Shown piece by piece: positions 1 to 9,000 of a stretch of 64,000 bases of DNA. The stretch is from Bacteroidota bacterium (lineage in GTDB: Bacteria > Bacteroidota > Bacteroidia > Bacteroidales > Prolixibacteraceae). A program made the translations under genes and the position numbers. Location of the stretch: the NCBI GenBank assembly GCA_023412195.1, contig JAEYNZ010000042.1, forward strand, positions 7,504 through 71,503. The letters run 5' to 3'. Position 1 is the stretch's first letter; every line of letters begins with the position of its first letter. The notes under the pieces were generated by a model. That model was not told the origin of the DNA. It worked only from the letters and a program-made list of their open reading frames with translations, and did no database searches.

Positions 1-2
1 AT

Positions 3-1817
3 GTTTTTCTGGTGCACCATTCAGCATACCGCGATTTTTTGAAAAATATCAGAAGAATAGGGGTTGTACACATCGCTGAAAAGGTAAATGAATCCACACC
101 ATACATGCAGGAAGTGTTCAGGCATTTCACAGAAGTAGACAAGGCAGTTAAGAGGCTTGAACTTCTTGAGCCGGATGCTCACAGCAAGAAGCCTGATTTT
201 AAAACAGGCGAAGAGATTTTTCTCAGGCTGAAGGAGATGGAAAAAGAGATGGAGCACAATCATCACCGCATGTTGCAGCTTGAAAAGGAAAAGAAACAAC
301 TGATCCCGTGGGGCGATTTCAACTGGGACCTGATTAGAAAACTTGAGGAAAATGGCCTCCGGATCCGTTTTATGGCCTGCCCTATCAGGAAATATGATCC
401 TCAGTGGGAAAACGAGTTTTATATTCATGTTGCAGGTGATCTTGACGGTTACCGTTATTTTGTAAAGGTAGAAAAGCCTGAAGGTGAAAGCATAGAAGGA
501 ATGCCGGCTGAAATAGGAGAAGCAGATGAGCTTTCATTGCCTAAAAATTCCCTTGGACAGGTGAACACCGAAATGCAACAATTAAAGGGTGAAGCAGAAT
601 TATTACAGAAGGAACTTCACCAGATAGCCACGCATTGCCTTCCGGATTTAAGGAGCTATTCAGGGGAATTACATCAGCAGCTTTCAGAACAGAATGCCTT
701 ATTGCAGACTACCGATGAAGTGGAGGGACGGGTAAGATTACTGGAAGGCTGGGTACCGGAAACCCGGAAAAATGAACTGGATGCTTACCTTGAACAAACC
801 GGAGTGCTTTATACATCCGGGAAACCAACCGAAGAAGACAGGGTTCCTATACTGCTGAAAAATAACCGTTTTGCCAGACTTTATGAAGTGATAGGACAGC
901 TGTATGAGCTTCCGAACCATAAGGAACTTGATCTGGTGCCTTTCTTTGCCCCTTTCTATATGATGTTCTTTGGGTTTGCACTGGGTGATGCAGGCTATGG
1001 ACTTGTCATCATTGCCTTTGCACAATTCATGAAGAAAAAGATGCCTGACCTGAGAATGGTTATGAACCTTGCACAATGGCTGGGTCTGGCAACAGTTATC
1101 TTCGGTATTTTGACCGGGACATTCTTCGGAATCGATATCATCAATTCTGATATTCCCTGGCTGGAAAGGTATAAGGCTTATATGATTAATACCGACCAGT
1201 TATTTAACCTGGCTATCATCTTTGGGGTCATCCAGATTCTCTTTGGCATGGTGCTGAAAGTGGTCAATATTTCGAGAGTAAGTGGTTTCTGGTATTCATT
1301 ATCAACCATAGGATGGCTTGTTTTACTGATCGGGCTGGGTGTGATATTTGGGCTCAAGTCGGCTGATGTGGTATCAGTACAGACAGCTAAGATTGCACAA
1401 TATGCAGTGCTGGCGGTTGCAGGAGTATTGATTCTCATTCTGAACCATCCCAAAAGGAATGTATTTTTAAATTTTGGTGCAGGTTTATGGGATGTATACA
1501 GTATGGCAACAAGCCTGTTGGGCGATCTTCTTTCCTATATCAGGTTATTTGCCCTGGGGGTATCCAGTGCAATCCTTGGTTTGGTGTTCAACAGCATGGC
1601 TATCAGCATGAAGCCCGATAATATCATTCTTGGGCCGATTGTAATGATTATTATCCTGGTAGTCGGGCATGGTATTACCATTTTTATGTCGGCACTTGGA
1701 GCATTTGTACACCCTATACGTCTGACCTTTGTTGAATTTTACAAAAATGCAGGGTTTTCCGGCGGCGGCAAGGCCTATCGTCCTTTTGCAGAGCCTGCTT
1801 CAAAAACAGAAAATTGA
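3..1817 (+). CDS. ntpI: V-type ATP synthase subunit I (5'-truncated by window)
   Basis: Membrane stator subunit (subunit a/I) of a bacterial V/A-type ATPase, which forms the ion half-channels next to the rotor ring. The N-terminal half (to about residue 300) is soluble and coiled-coil rich; the C-terminal half carries about seven membrane helices. The conserved arginine facing the rotor is in SYIRLFALG (about residue 511, counted from a GTG at 12), and a second one is in HPIRLTFVEF (about 570). The frame is open to base 3 and reads VFLVHHSAYRDFL, which fits the family's usual N-terminus (FLVYHxxYxDFL), so the true start lies just outside the window and the GTG at 12 is not the start. The K subunit follows after 34 bp, as in other V-ATPase operons. 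Confidence 0.93.
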   Translation, partial: VFLVHHSAYRDFLKNIRRIGVVHIAEKVNESTPYMQEVFRHFTEVDKAVKRLELLEPDAHSKKPDFKTGEEIFLRLKEMEKEMEHNHHRMLQLEKEKKQLIPWGDFNWDLIRKLEENGLRIRFMACPIRKYDPQWENEFYIHVAGDLDGYRYFVKVEKPEGESIEGMPAEIGEADELSLPKNSLGQVNTEMQQLKGEAELLQKELHQIATHCLPDLRSYSGELHQQLSEQNALLQTTDEVEGRVRLLEGWVPETRKNELDAYLEQTGVLYTSGKPTEEDRVPILLKNNRFARLYEVIGQLYELPNHKELDLVPFFAPFYMMFFGFALGDAGYGLVIIAFAQFMKKKMPDLRMVMNLAQWLGLATVIFGILTGTFFGIDIINSDIPWLERYKAYMINTDQLFNLAIIFGVIQILFGMVLKVVNISRVSGFWYSLSTIGWLVLLIGLGVIFGLKSADVVSVQTAKIAQYAVLAVAGVLILILNHPKRNVFLNFGAGLWDVYSMATSLLGDLLSYIRLFALGVSSAILGLVFNSMAISMKPDNIILGPIVMIIILVVGHGITIFMSALGAFVHPIRLTFVEFYKNAGFSGGGKAYRPFAEPASKTEN

Positions 1818-1851
1818 AAAAATAAGTAATAACATTTAAAATAAATCGAGA

Positions 1852-2310
1852 ATGGAACCTATTGTTTTAGCTTACATTGGAATTGGATTGATGGTCGGCC
1901 TCGCAGGGGTTGGCAGTGCCTATGGAACTACCATTGCCGGGAACGCGGCAGTTGGTGCCATGAAAAAGAACGGGGAGGCTTTTGGTAATTACATCATGCT
2001 TACTGCACTTCCCGGAAGCCAGGGGTTATATGGATTTGCCGGCTACTTCCTGCTGAATAATTTTGGACTGTTGCAGCCAGATATCAACTGGGGGGTGGCA
2101 GCATCTGTTTTTGGAGCAGGCCTGGCGCTTGGTTTGGTTGGTCTGTTGTCTGCCATCAGGCAGGGGCAGGTTTGTGCCAACGGTATTGCCGCAATCGGTT
2201 CAGGTTATGATGTAGCTGGTAAAACCCTTATTCTGGCTGTATTCCCTGAGTTATATGCCATTATTGCACTGGCCGCAACCTTCCTGATCGGGAATGCAGT
2301 AGCTGTATAG
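1852..2310 (+). CDS. ntpK: V-type ATP synthase subunit K (rotor proteolipid)
   Basis: Rotor-ring proteolipid of the V-type ATPase, 152 residues, with two fused hairpins (four membrane helices at about 5-27, 48-70, 82-103 and 125-150). The ion-carrying glutamate is E133 in FPELYAI of the last helix. The first hairpin has LPGSQGLYG (53-61) and the third helix end has Q104 (AIRQGQ). These positions match the Na+ ligands known from Enterococcus hirae NtpK (Leu61, Thr64, Gln65, Gln110, Glu139), with Ser56 in place of Thr. This suggests, but does not prove, Na+ coupling. It is the last gene of its operon; a strong terminator follows 65 bp later. Confidence 0.93.
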   Translation: MEPIVLAYIGIGLMVGLAGVGSAYGTTIAGNAAVGAMKKNGEAFGNYIMLTALPGSQGLYGFAGYFLLNNFGLLQPDINWGVAASVFGAGLALGLVGLLSAIRQGQVCANGIAAIGSGYDVAGKTLILAVFPELYAIIALAATFLIGNAVAV

Positions 2311-2374
2311 TACCAAATCAGAATTATATAACCCGGTACAGAATACCTTTCCTGCCCGGTTTATTTACAGATAC

Positions 2375-2409
2375 AATCCATTGTCATTTGGTGGCAATGG
2401 ATTTTTTTT
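2375..2409 (+). terminator. Rho-independent terminator of the V-ATPase operon
   Basis: A 12-bp stem (2375-2386 with 2392-2403, one G-U pair) with loop TTTGG is followed directly by eight T. It lies 65 bp after the stop of the K subunit and closes the operon. Confidence 0.9.
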
Positions 2410-2425
2410 GTGCAGTTGGTTCTTA

Positions 2426-2667
2426 ACTGGTATCAGGACAGGAAGACACAAGTACCAGGATAGGAAGAGACAAGTACCAGGATAAGAAGATACAAGTATC
2501 AGGATATGAAAACATAAGTATCAGGATAAGAAGACACAAGTATCAGGACAAGAAGATACAAGTATTAGGACAAGGAGATACAAGTATCAGGATAGGAAGG
2601 CACAAGTACCACGATAGAAAGACACAAGTATCAGGATAAGATGACACAAATAACAGGATAAGAGGGT
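2426..2667. repeat. Tandem array of eleven 22-bp units
   Basis: Eleven head-to-tail copies in perfect 22-bp register begin at 2426, 2448, 2470, 2492, 2514, 2536, 2558, 2580, 2602, 2624 and 2646. The core is ACAAGTATCAGGATAAGA followed by a variable GAC/GAT end. Copies differ at a few positions, mostly C/T and A/G changes, and the outer copies are the most degenerate. The unit is not a multiple of three and the array is not inside a reading frame. Reverse-complement fragments of the same motif (CTTGTGTCTT) occur nearby at about 2739-2750 and 2948-2990, the last one touching the stop codon of the next gene. Confidence 0.95.
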
Positions 2668-2780
2668 AGGGGGATAGATTAAATTCCTGATGATGATTAA
2701 GATTGATTTAAGGATTTTGTGCAAGCTGGCATCCTTTTTCTTGTGTCTTTTATGTAATTACCTTTTGATAACAATCATCA

Positions 2781-2886
2781 CGACCCCTCCCATCCTTCCC
2801 GAAGTAGAGGAGTAATGCGCTCTTTATCAGCACCCTGCTTGGTTAGTAGGGTCTTGAGGTCCCCCTTCGGGGGATTTAGGGGGTCG
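2781..2886. repeat. GC-rich palindromic element (REP-like)
   Basis: A tight hairpin (CCCCC, loop TTC, GGGGG at 2861-2873) is followed by ATTTAGGGGGTCG, whose end can pair with CGACCCCT at 2781-2788, giving a larger imperfect palindrome. This is the kind of scattered intergenic repeat seen in many Bacteroidota genomes. Nothing coding was seen in the gap 2311-2984 apart from the terminator and the tandem array. Confidence 0.5.
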
Positions 2887-2984
2887 TTTTTAATATTATT
2901 TTTCATCGGGCTATAATACTCTTTACTGAGGGACTTGTGGCTGTATGTCTTGTGTATTGTGTCTTCTTCTCTTGTGTCTTGTGT

Positions 2985-3821
2985 CTACCACCTCCTGAAG
3001 GGAAGGAATATATCTGTTGGTGAATCGGCGCCGAAAGGTATGATTAATCCTGCAGTGAGTTTAAGTACAACTGTCCAGGAGTGATTCCTTGTACTATTTA
3101 AATAATTATGTGCTGCATCCAGTGCATCATAATTAATGAGTTCCGCATTCCACAGAAACACCAGATTCCAGGTGTCAGGAGCACCTGTTCTTACTCCCAG
3201 GCCTGTTGTGATAACTGCTACCCCTATCGGAGTTTCACCATCTTTTTTCTTTAAAATCATTGATGATAAGGTATCAGCAGGAGCGATCTGATAGCGTAAT
3301 TCCGATGTAAAGCTATGGATTCCAATGCCAGCTTCGGCAAAAGGATTAAAACGGACGGTAATGCCTTGTCCCAGGTTTTGGTTCCTGAACATGTATCTGA
3401 GAAGGATTGATACGGAACTGTTTGGAGTGATATATTCCACAGGCAACTGATAAAGCTGTCCCCTTAAGTTTGACTGAAATCCGACAGCAGAGAAATCAGG
3501 CAGGTTGCTTCTGCCGAAAAGGGTATAAGCATTCAGCCTTAACAATGATTCCCACCGGTTCCCGAACGTCCGTCCTAAATCGAGGTTAAATGAAAATCCC
3601 GGGCGATGACCGAATTCATTTGGGAGCAATGAAAACCCTTTTGTCATTTCTCCTGCCAGAATGGCCATCCCTGTATTACCCGAAATAAACCAGTTGTTTT
3701 CCTTTTCCCAGCCTGAATCTGCCTGTCCGTAGGCATTTGCAAACAACGACAGGGATAGCAGCAAAACCATGATACCAGGTTTTGATTTGGCTATAATAGG
3801 TTTGCAAGTCCGGTTTACCAT
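2985..3821 (-). CDS. Putative outer-membrane beta-barrel protein
   Basis: A 278-residue secreted protein of unknown function. The N-terminus has basic residues and then a hydrophobic signal segment (about 17-32, ending ANAYGQA). The mature part has alternating aromatic and glycine-rich strands (for example FNLDLGRTFGNRWESLL, TTGLGVRTGAP) and ends with an aromatic residue (FRRW), both common in outer-membrane beta-barrels. It was not assigned to a named family. It stands alone: ilvD ends 51 bp upstream on the same strand, and the repeat region begins at its stop codon. It could share a transcript with ilvD, but nothing in the sequence shows a functional link. Confidence 0.7.
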   Translation of the reverse strand: MVNRTCKPIIAKSKPGIMVLLLSLSLFANAYGQADSGWEKENNWFISGNTGMAILAGEMTKGFSLLPNEFGHRPGFSFNLDLGRTFGNRWESLLRLNAYTLFGRSNLPDFSAVGFQSNLRGQLYQLPVEYITPNSSVSILLRYMFRNQNLGQGITVRFNPFAEAGIGIHSFTSELRYQIAPADTLSSMILKKKDGETPIGVAVITTGLGVRTGAPDTWNLVFLWNAELINYDALDAAHNYLNSTRNHSWTVVLKLTAGLIIPFGADSPTDIFLPFRRW

Positions 3822-3872
3822 TGACGGTTATAGTTTTAGCAGAAAGTAAAGGATAAAGTTAAACAATCATTC

Positions 3873-5552
3873 TCATATTACAGTAATACAACCCTCTGAA
3901 GCATTAGAAACTTCGTTTCTGTATTTCTTCAGGAAGCCTGTAAGTGGTTTTCCGGTTACCTGTGTCCAGTTGTTTCTTCTCTCAAAAAGCTCTTCTTCCG
4001 ACAGGTCAACGTCAATTGTATTATTGATTGCATCAATTGTAATTATGTCGCCATTCCTGACAAGAGCAATATTGCCACCTTCATAAGCCTCGGGAGTGAT
4101 ATGTCCTACAACAAAACCATGCGAACCACCGGAAAAACGTCCATCAGTTATAAGTGCCACATCCTTGCCCAGACCCGCACCCATAACGGCACTTGTAGGC
4201 TTCAGCATTTCGGGCATTCCGGGTGCACCCTTTGGTCCGCTGTTGCGGATGACAATAACATCGCCTGCCCTGACCTGTGAACGGATTCCTTCAATGGCTT
4301 CATATTCATCTTCAAAAACCCTTGCCGGACCAGAAAAGCGTTCGCCTTCCTTTCCTGTAATTTTGGCCACAGCACCCTGTTCAGCAAGATTCCCGTAAAG
4401 AATCTGTATATGCCCCTGTTTTTTTATGGGGTTATCGATGGTATGTATGATTTTCTGACCTGTTCTTAGCTCTGGTACTGATTCAAGGTTTTCACCGATT
4501 GTTTTACCTGTAACTGTCAGGCAGTTTCCGTTGAGCAGGTTTTCCTTCAGCAGAAACTTCATTACGGCAGGTATTCCTCCTGCATGATGCAGATCCTCCA
4601 TCAGGTATTCACCGCTGGGTTTCAGGTCGGCAATAAATGGAGTATTGTTGCTGATCCGCTGGAAATCATCGAGGGCTAATTCCACGCCTGTAGTTTTAGC
4701 CATTGCCAGGAGGTGAATCACTGCATTGGTTGACCCTCCAAGGGCTATGATCAATGTGATGGCATTTTCGAAAGCTTCGCGGGTCATAATGTCTTTCGGG
4801 CATATATTTTTTTCAAGCACATTCTTTATTGCTTCTGCCAGTTGCCTGCATTCATGATCTTTCTCAGAACTGATAGCCGGATTTGAAGATGTGCCAGGAA
4901 GACTCATGCCCATGCATTCAATGGCTGATGCCATTGTGTTTGCAGTATACATTCCGCCGCAAGCTCCTGCACCAGGTATGCTGTTTCGTATGATTCCTTT
5001 ATATTCAATGTCGGAAAGTGCGCCCCTGATCCTCTCGCCATATGCTTCAAATGCCGATACGATGTTCAGGTCGCGGTTGTTCCAACGCCCTTTTTTAACG
5101 GTCCCGCCGTACATCAGTATAGCAGGCCGGTTTAGTCTGGCAAGGGCCATCATGGCTCCAGGCATGTTTTTATCGCATCCGACTATTGGTATTACTGCAT
5201 CGTAAAACTGTGCACTTACAACTGTTTCAATCGAATCGGCAATAAGTTCCCGTGAGGGGAGGGAGTATTTCATGCCTTCAGTACCATTAGTGATACCGTC
5301 ACTTACGCCAATTGTATGAAAGATCAATCCAAACAATTCTTCATGTTTATCCACTTCCTTCTTTAGGGCATCTGCCAGCCCATTGAGGTGCATGTTGCAG
5401 GGATTACCCTGGAAACCTGTGCTGACAATTCCTACCTGTGCCTTTTTCTGATCATTTTCATTCATGCCGATTGCATACAGCATCGCCTGTGCTGCCGGAA
5501 GACTATCATCCTGTGTGATGAGCCTGCTGAATGTATTAAGATTCTTCTTCAT
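3873..5552 (-). CDS. ilvD: Dihydroxy-acid dehydratase
   Basis: Dehydrates 2,3-dihydroxy-3-methylbutanoate and 2,3-dihydroxy-3-methylpentanoate to the 2-oxo acids in valine and isoleucine synthesis, using an Fe-S cluster and Mg2+. The 559-residue protein has the usual length. Cluster cysteines are C52 (GNPCNMH), C126 (VGCDKNMPG) and C198 (GAGACGG), and the C-terminal signature SGGSHGFVVGHI is present. The frame is open to 5735, but I chose the ATG at 5552 because the MKKNLNTFSRLITQD start aligns with the family and the longer version would run into the promoter and start of the divergent GroES-family gene. No other ilv or leu gene is in the window. Confidence 0.95.
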   Translation of the reverse strand: MKKNLNTFSRLITQDDSLPAAQAMLYAIGMNENDQKKAQVGIVSTGFQGNPCNMHLNGLADALKKEVDKHEELFGLIFHTIGVSDGITNGTEGMKYSLPSRELIADSIETVVSAQFYDAVIPIVGCDKNMPGAMMALARLNRPAILMYGGTVKKGRWNNRDLNIVSAFEAYGERIRGALSDIEYKGIIRNSIPGAGACGGMYTANTMASAIECMGMSLPGTSSNPAISSEKDHECRQLAEAIKNVLEKNICPKDIMTREAFENAITLIIALGGSTNAVIHLLAMAKTTGVELALDDFQRISNNTPFIADLKPSGEYLMEDLHHAGGIPAVMKFLLKENLLNGNCLTVTGKTIGENLESVPELRTGQKIIHTIDNPIKKQGHIQILYGNLAEQGAVAKITGKEGERFSGPARVFEDEYEAIEGIRSQVRAGDVIVIRNSGPKGAPGMPEMLKPTSAVMGAGLGKDVALITDGRFSGGSHGFVVGHITPEAYEGGNIALVRNGDIITIDAINNTIDVDLSEEELFERRNNWTQVTGKPLTGFLKKYRNEVSNASEGCITVI

Positions 5553-5711
5553 ATCATTTGGATCATTAATTTGTCGAACTAATTTAAGATAAAAAAACCT
5601 TATCACAAGGGTCAGTCTGACGGTAAGTGGTAATTGGATTGCAATATTCTCCTTAGGCAACCTTTCTTTTATGGGTTTACCTGGAATGGAAAGTATACTG
5701 ATAGAAAATTT

Positions 5712-5719
5712 TATCTTTG
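5712..5719 (+). promoter_or_regulatory. Bacteroidota -7 box for the GroES-family gene
   Basis: TATCTTTG matches the TAnnTTTG -7 consensus used by the Bacteroidota primary sigma factor. It lies 21 bp before the ATG at 5741. No clear TTTG -33 element is at the usual distance, so only the -7 box is claimed. Confidence 0.6.
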
Positions 5720-5740
5720 CGAGGAAAAAGCACAAAAGTT

Positions 5741-6124
5741 ATGTCACTTGTAATTGAAGAGAAGGACCTGGAGAAGTTTATTATGGTTGGCGACAGGGTA
5801 TTAATAAGACCAAAAATACCTTCAGGAAAAACCAAAACAGGTTTGTATTTACCACCTACAGTACAGGAAAGTGAAAAAATTCAAAGCGGGTATATCATCA
5901 AAGTAGGGCCGGGGTATCCAATTCCTGCTGTGACTGATGAGGATGAATCATGGAAGCAAAAGCAGGAAAATGTAAAGTATGTTCCGCTTCAGGCTCATAG
6001 GGGTGATCTTGCTGTTTATCTAAGTAAAAGTGGTTTTGAAATTGAATTTAATAAAGAAAAATATATCATTCTTCCGCATTCTGCCATCCTGATGATCATC
6101 AGGGATGAGAGTATAATGGAATAA
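5741..6124 (+). CDS. GroES-family co-chaperone-like protein
   Basis: A 127-residue protein with a GroES-like fold: VGDRVLIRPK near the N-terminus, GLYLPPTVQ as the mobile-loop-like segment, then GYIIKVGPGYPIP, and a C-terminal YIILPHSAILMII. It is longer than standard GroES (about 95 residues) because of an acidic insertion after VGPGYP (TDEDESWKQKQE). No groEL is adjacent, and this long form is known in Bacteroidota as a separate family beside the normal GroES, so true GroEL partnership is uncertain. I chose the start at 5741 over the one at 5717 because the latter overlaps the promoter box. Confidence 0.85.
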   Translation: MSLVIEEKDLEKFIMVGDRVLIRPKIPSGKTKTGLYLPPTVQESEKIQSGYIIKVGPGYPIPAVTDEDESWKQKQENVKYVPLQAHRGDLAVYLSKSGFEIEFNKEKYIILPHSAILMIIRDESIME

Positions 6125-6157
6125 AAAAGTTGCCCGGATAGCCCTGGCAGCTTTTTT
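6123..6157. terminator. Bidirectional terminator between convergent genes
   Basis: A-rich left arm AAAAAAGTTGCC (6123-6134) pairs with GGCAGCTTTTTT (6146-6157), with one G-U pair and an 11-nt loop. It gives a T-run on both strands and sits between the GroES-family gene and the convergent aminotransferase gene. Confidence 0.8.
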
Positions 6158-6174
6158 ATAATTTTCCTGCATGT

Positions 6175-7464
6175 TTATACAGACTCTTCACAGGCATTAT
6201 ATATTCCTTCAAACATTTCTTTAATATCGGAGGCAGCAACAGCAGAAAATGCCAGCCTGAGGTTGTTGTTCAGGCTAATGGTTCCGATGCTGTATTTACT
6301 GATCAGCAGCTGACGCAGTTCATCCCCGTTCAGTCCGTCAGCCAGCCTGATACACATAAAGTAGCCGCTGTTAAAGGGCAGGGCCGTAAAATACTTCCTG
6401 TATTTTTCTTCTTTTAGAGCTTCTTTAACTGCTTCATACCGTGCCTGCATCAAATCGAATTTGGCCTGCTTCTGGCTGTTGTAGTCTTTGTCGTTGTAAA
6501 CGGCAAGCATCAGCGACTGTGAAAGGTTCGATGCATTTGAGATGTTTCCCCTGACCGCACCTGCCGTTTTAGCTTCAAGGGCAGAATACAGTTCTGCATC
6601 ACCACCTTTAATAGCATAGGTAATAAATCCTACGCGGAAGCCCCATACGTAATCCTCCTTGGTGGCACCGTCGAGTTTCAAAGCCAGCACGTTCTCGTGC
6701 AGGTTGGCAAGCGGGGCAAAAATGCTCTCACGTGCGATGCCTTCTTCATATACTAAACCGAAATATGCATCATCATTGATGCAGACTATTTTATTTCCTT
6801 TTTCAGCCGACTTCCCGATGATTGTAACAATGGCATCCGCCTCTTCCTGTGTGGGGGTGTAGCCAGCCGGGTTGTTGGGGAAATTCAGCAGGAGTATTTT
6901 CTTTCCGGTACCTCCATCATTGAGCCTTGCTTCAAATGATTCCAGGTCGAACTGCCGGTTTTTAAACAGATTGAATTTTACAATTTTAGCATCGTAGGCA
7001 TTGGAAAGAATCAGATTGTAGTTGCCCCAAAACAGGTCAGGTACAATAACCTCATCGCCCGGGTCAACAAACATATACCCGGCCATGCTCATGCCATGTG
7101 TAAGGGCATTGGAAACTACCGGTAAACTGATCTCCGTTTTACCCAGTGACGGATTCTTTTCATAAATCATGCTTTTCCATTTGGCACGAAGGTCAGGCCT
7201 CCCGTAACTGGGAGCGTAAGGAAAAACAAGCGAAGGGTCCAGATTGATTCTGGCTGCCAGGCTTTCAAAACGCATGGGTGTGCCATCATCCTCAACAGCT
7301 GTTCCTATGGTGGCATTAATTCGGGTTCCCTTTGCTTCGGCAGTTTGCCCCAATATTCCTTTTTTCGGGAAGAAAATGTTTTTTCCTTTCTGCGAGAGCA
7401 TTTCATAAACCGGTGCACTTTTATGCAGGATAACCTTGTTCAGTTCTTCAGCCTGTGGATTCAT
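6175..7464 (-). CDS. Class I/II PLP-dependent aminotransferase
   Basis: A 429-residue fold-type I aminotransferase. The PLP lysine is K269 (LDGATKEDYVWG). Other landmarks are NFPNNPAGY (N198 region, contacts the cofactor and carboxylate), DDAYFG (231-236) and the final arginine region NNLRLAFSA (substrate carboxylate). The N-terminal segment with GTRINATIG and FPYAPSYGRPDLR is typical of aromatic/aspartate aminotransferase relatives. The substrate cannot be read from the sequence. It is a single gene, convergent with the GroES-family gene. Confidence 0.88.
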   Translation of the reverse strand: MNPQAEELNKVILHKSAPVYEMLSQKGKNIFFPKKGILGQTAEAKGTRINATIGTAVEDDGTPMRFESLAARINLDPSLVFPYAPSYGRPDLRAKWKSMIYEKNPSLGKTEISLPVVSNALTHGMSMAGYMFVDPGDEVIVPDLFWGNYNLILSNAYDAKIVKFNLFKNRQFDLESFEARLNDGGTGKKILLLNFPNNPAGYTPTQEEADAIVTIIGKSAEKGNKIVCINDDAYFGLVYEEGIARESIFAPLANLHENVLALKLDGATKEDYVWGFRVGFITYAIKGGDAELYSALEAKTAGAVRGNISNASNLSQSLMLAVYNDKDYNSQKQAKFDLMQARYEAVKEALKEEKYRKYFTALPFNSGYFMCIRLADGLNGDELRQLLISKYSIGTISLNNNLRLAFSAVAASDIKEMFEGIYNACEESV

Positions 7465-7677
7465 AGTTTTTATTTTTTTACCTGTATTAATTCTGATCCG
7501 TCATTAAATTCCGCATGCAAGATAAAAAACATGTACATAATAATGATTGTATGTTGACAAAATGAATAAATTTTTGATAAAATTCTAACAGTTCCATATT
7601 TTTACCTCCGTTTTATAAACTATTGCAGGTATCGTCCAATTGATTATATTAGCAATTAAATACTAAAAAAACCTGTC

Positions 7678-8901
7678 ATGAAAACTTTGAATTTCGCTCA
7701 AGTTATTATCCTTTTTGTATCAGTTACGCTGGTTTCATGCAACAGTGAGCCAAACAGCAATGGCTGGCGCGGCCCTCAGCGTGATGGAGTTGTTAAAGAA
7801 TTTCAGTCACCTGCCACCTGGCCGGCTCAGCTTAATTCAATCTGGACTCAGCAGGTAGGGTTATGCGATGCATCACCTGTTCTTGCCGGTGACAATATTT
7901 TCCTTCATGTAAGGCAGGAAGATCATGAAGTAACATTGTGTCTGGATGCAGAAACAGGCAATGAAATCTGGCGTACAGTCAATAATGTTGCTCCTGAAGT
8001 AACAGGAGGGGCCCGTCCGCATCCCGGACCAAGAAGCACTCCCTATGTGGCTGACGGGAAAATTTTCACACTGGGTGCCGGAGGGGTTTTAAGCTGTCTT
8101 AATGCATCCACTGGTGAACTTATCTGGAAGAATGAAGATTACAAGGAAGTCCCTGTATTTTTTGCAGCAATGTCTCCATTGGTCGATGACAATAAATGCT
8201 TTGTTCATTTAGGAGGTAAGGAGACTGGCACTCTTGTTGCTTTTAATGCTTCAACAGGTGCAAAGCTGTGGGAGCTGAAAGGACATCCTTCAACTTATTC
8301 CTCTCCCGTCATTATGAAAATGGGGAAAGAGAAAGTGCTTGTAGTTCAGACAGAAACTGACCTGATAGGTGTTTCCATGGAGGGAGCGTTGTTATGGAAA
8401 ACAGCCACTCCGGGGGAAACACGATTTTATAATTCATCAACACCCGTTATTAACGGGCAGAACATCATTATTGCAGGTCAGGGACTGGGAACCAAATCTT
8501 TTAAGGTTGAAAAAAATGGCAGCGGTTATACCCTGGCTGAATCATGGTCGAACCCGGAGTATGGAGTATCATTTAATACACCGCTGCTGAAAGACGGCTA
8601 TCTTTATGGACACGAAGCACGTCTGGGCAAGATATATTGTATAGATGCTAATACGGGGGAGACTGCATGGGCTGATACTGTTGCACATAACAGGTTTGCA
8701 TCAACGCTCGATCTGGGGAAAGAAATACTTTCACTTACTGCGAAAGGGGAACTGCTCGTATATGCTCCTTCTGCTGAGAAATATACTGAACTTGCAGTAT
8801 ACCCTGTTGCAAATACTGACGTGTATGCGCATCCGGTTGTGGAAGGTAAAAGAATCTACATAAAAGATAAGGAGAATCTTACCTGCTGGGAAGTAAATTA
8901 A
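7678..8901 (+). CDS. PQQ-repeat beta-propeller lipoprotein (BamB-like fold)
   Basis: A 407-residue lipoprotein: signal peptide with lipobox LVSC (C21), so it is probably anchored in the outer or inner membrane facing the periplasm. The mature part has repeated PQQ-like blades with the pattern LDAETGNEIW, LNASTGELIW, FNASTGAKLW, IDANTGETAW, spaced as in an eight-bladed propeller. The fold is shared by BamB and by quinoprotein dehydrogenases; no dehydrogenase catalytic Asp/Cys-Cys signature was recognised, so a scaffold or binding role is more likely. It is a single gene with its own terminator. Confidence 0.85.
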   Translation: MKTLNFAQVIILFVSVTLVSCNSEPNSNGWRGPQRDGVVKEFQSPATWPAQLNSIWTQQVGLCDASPVLAGDNIFLHVRQEDHEVTLCLDAETGNEIWRTVNNVAPEVTGGARPHPGPRSTPYVADGKIFTLGAGGVLSCLNASTGELIWKNEDYKEVPVFFAAMSPLVDDNKCFVHLGGKETGTLVAFNASTGAKLWELKGHPSTYSSPVIMKMGKEKVLVVQTETDLIGVSMEGALLWKTATPGETRFYNSSTPVINGQNIIIAGQGLGTKSFKVEKNGSGYTLAESWSNPEYGVSFNTPLLKDGYLYGHEARLGKIYCIDANTGETAWADTVAHNRFASTLDLGKEILSLTAKGELLVYAPSAEKYTELAVYPVANTDVYAHPVVEGKRIYIKDKENLTCWEVN

Positions 8902-8921
8902 CCGTGGAAATTACCCGGCAT

Positions 8922-8966
8922 AAAAAAGACCCTGCCATGCTTATTAAGGCATGCAGGGCCTTTTTT
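8922..8966. terminator. Bidirectional terminator
   Basis: AAAAAAGACCCTGCCATGC (8922-8940) pairs with GCATGCAGGGCC plus six T (8949-8966), with a single bulged C and an 8-nt loop. It is strong in both directions and separates the propeller lipoprotein gene from the convergent membrane-protein gene. Confidence 0.9.
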
Positions 8967-9000
8967 AAGATAGAAAATAGAAATTAAAGGAACCGGCTAT

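Noticed and set aside
2426..2667. CRISPR array
   Set aside because: The 22-bp units are directly adjacent with no unique spacers, and no cas gene is in the window.
5553..5735. Longer N-terminus of IlvD
   Set aside because: The extra 61 codons have no similarity to the family and overlap the promoter and start of the divergent GroES-family gene.
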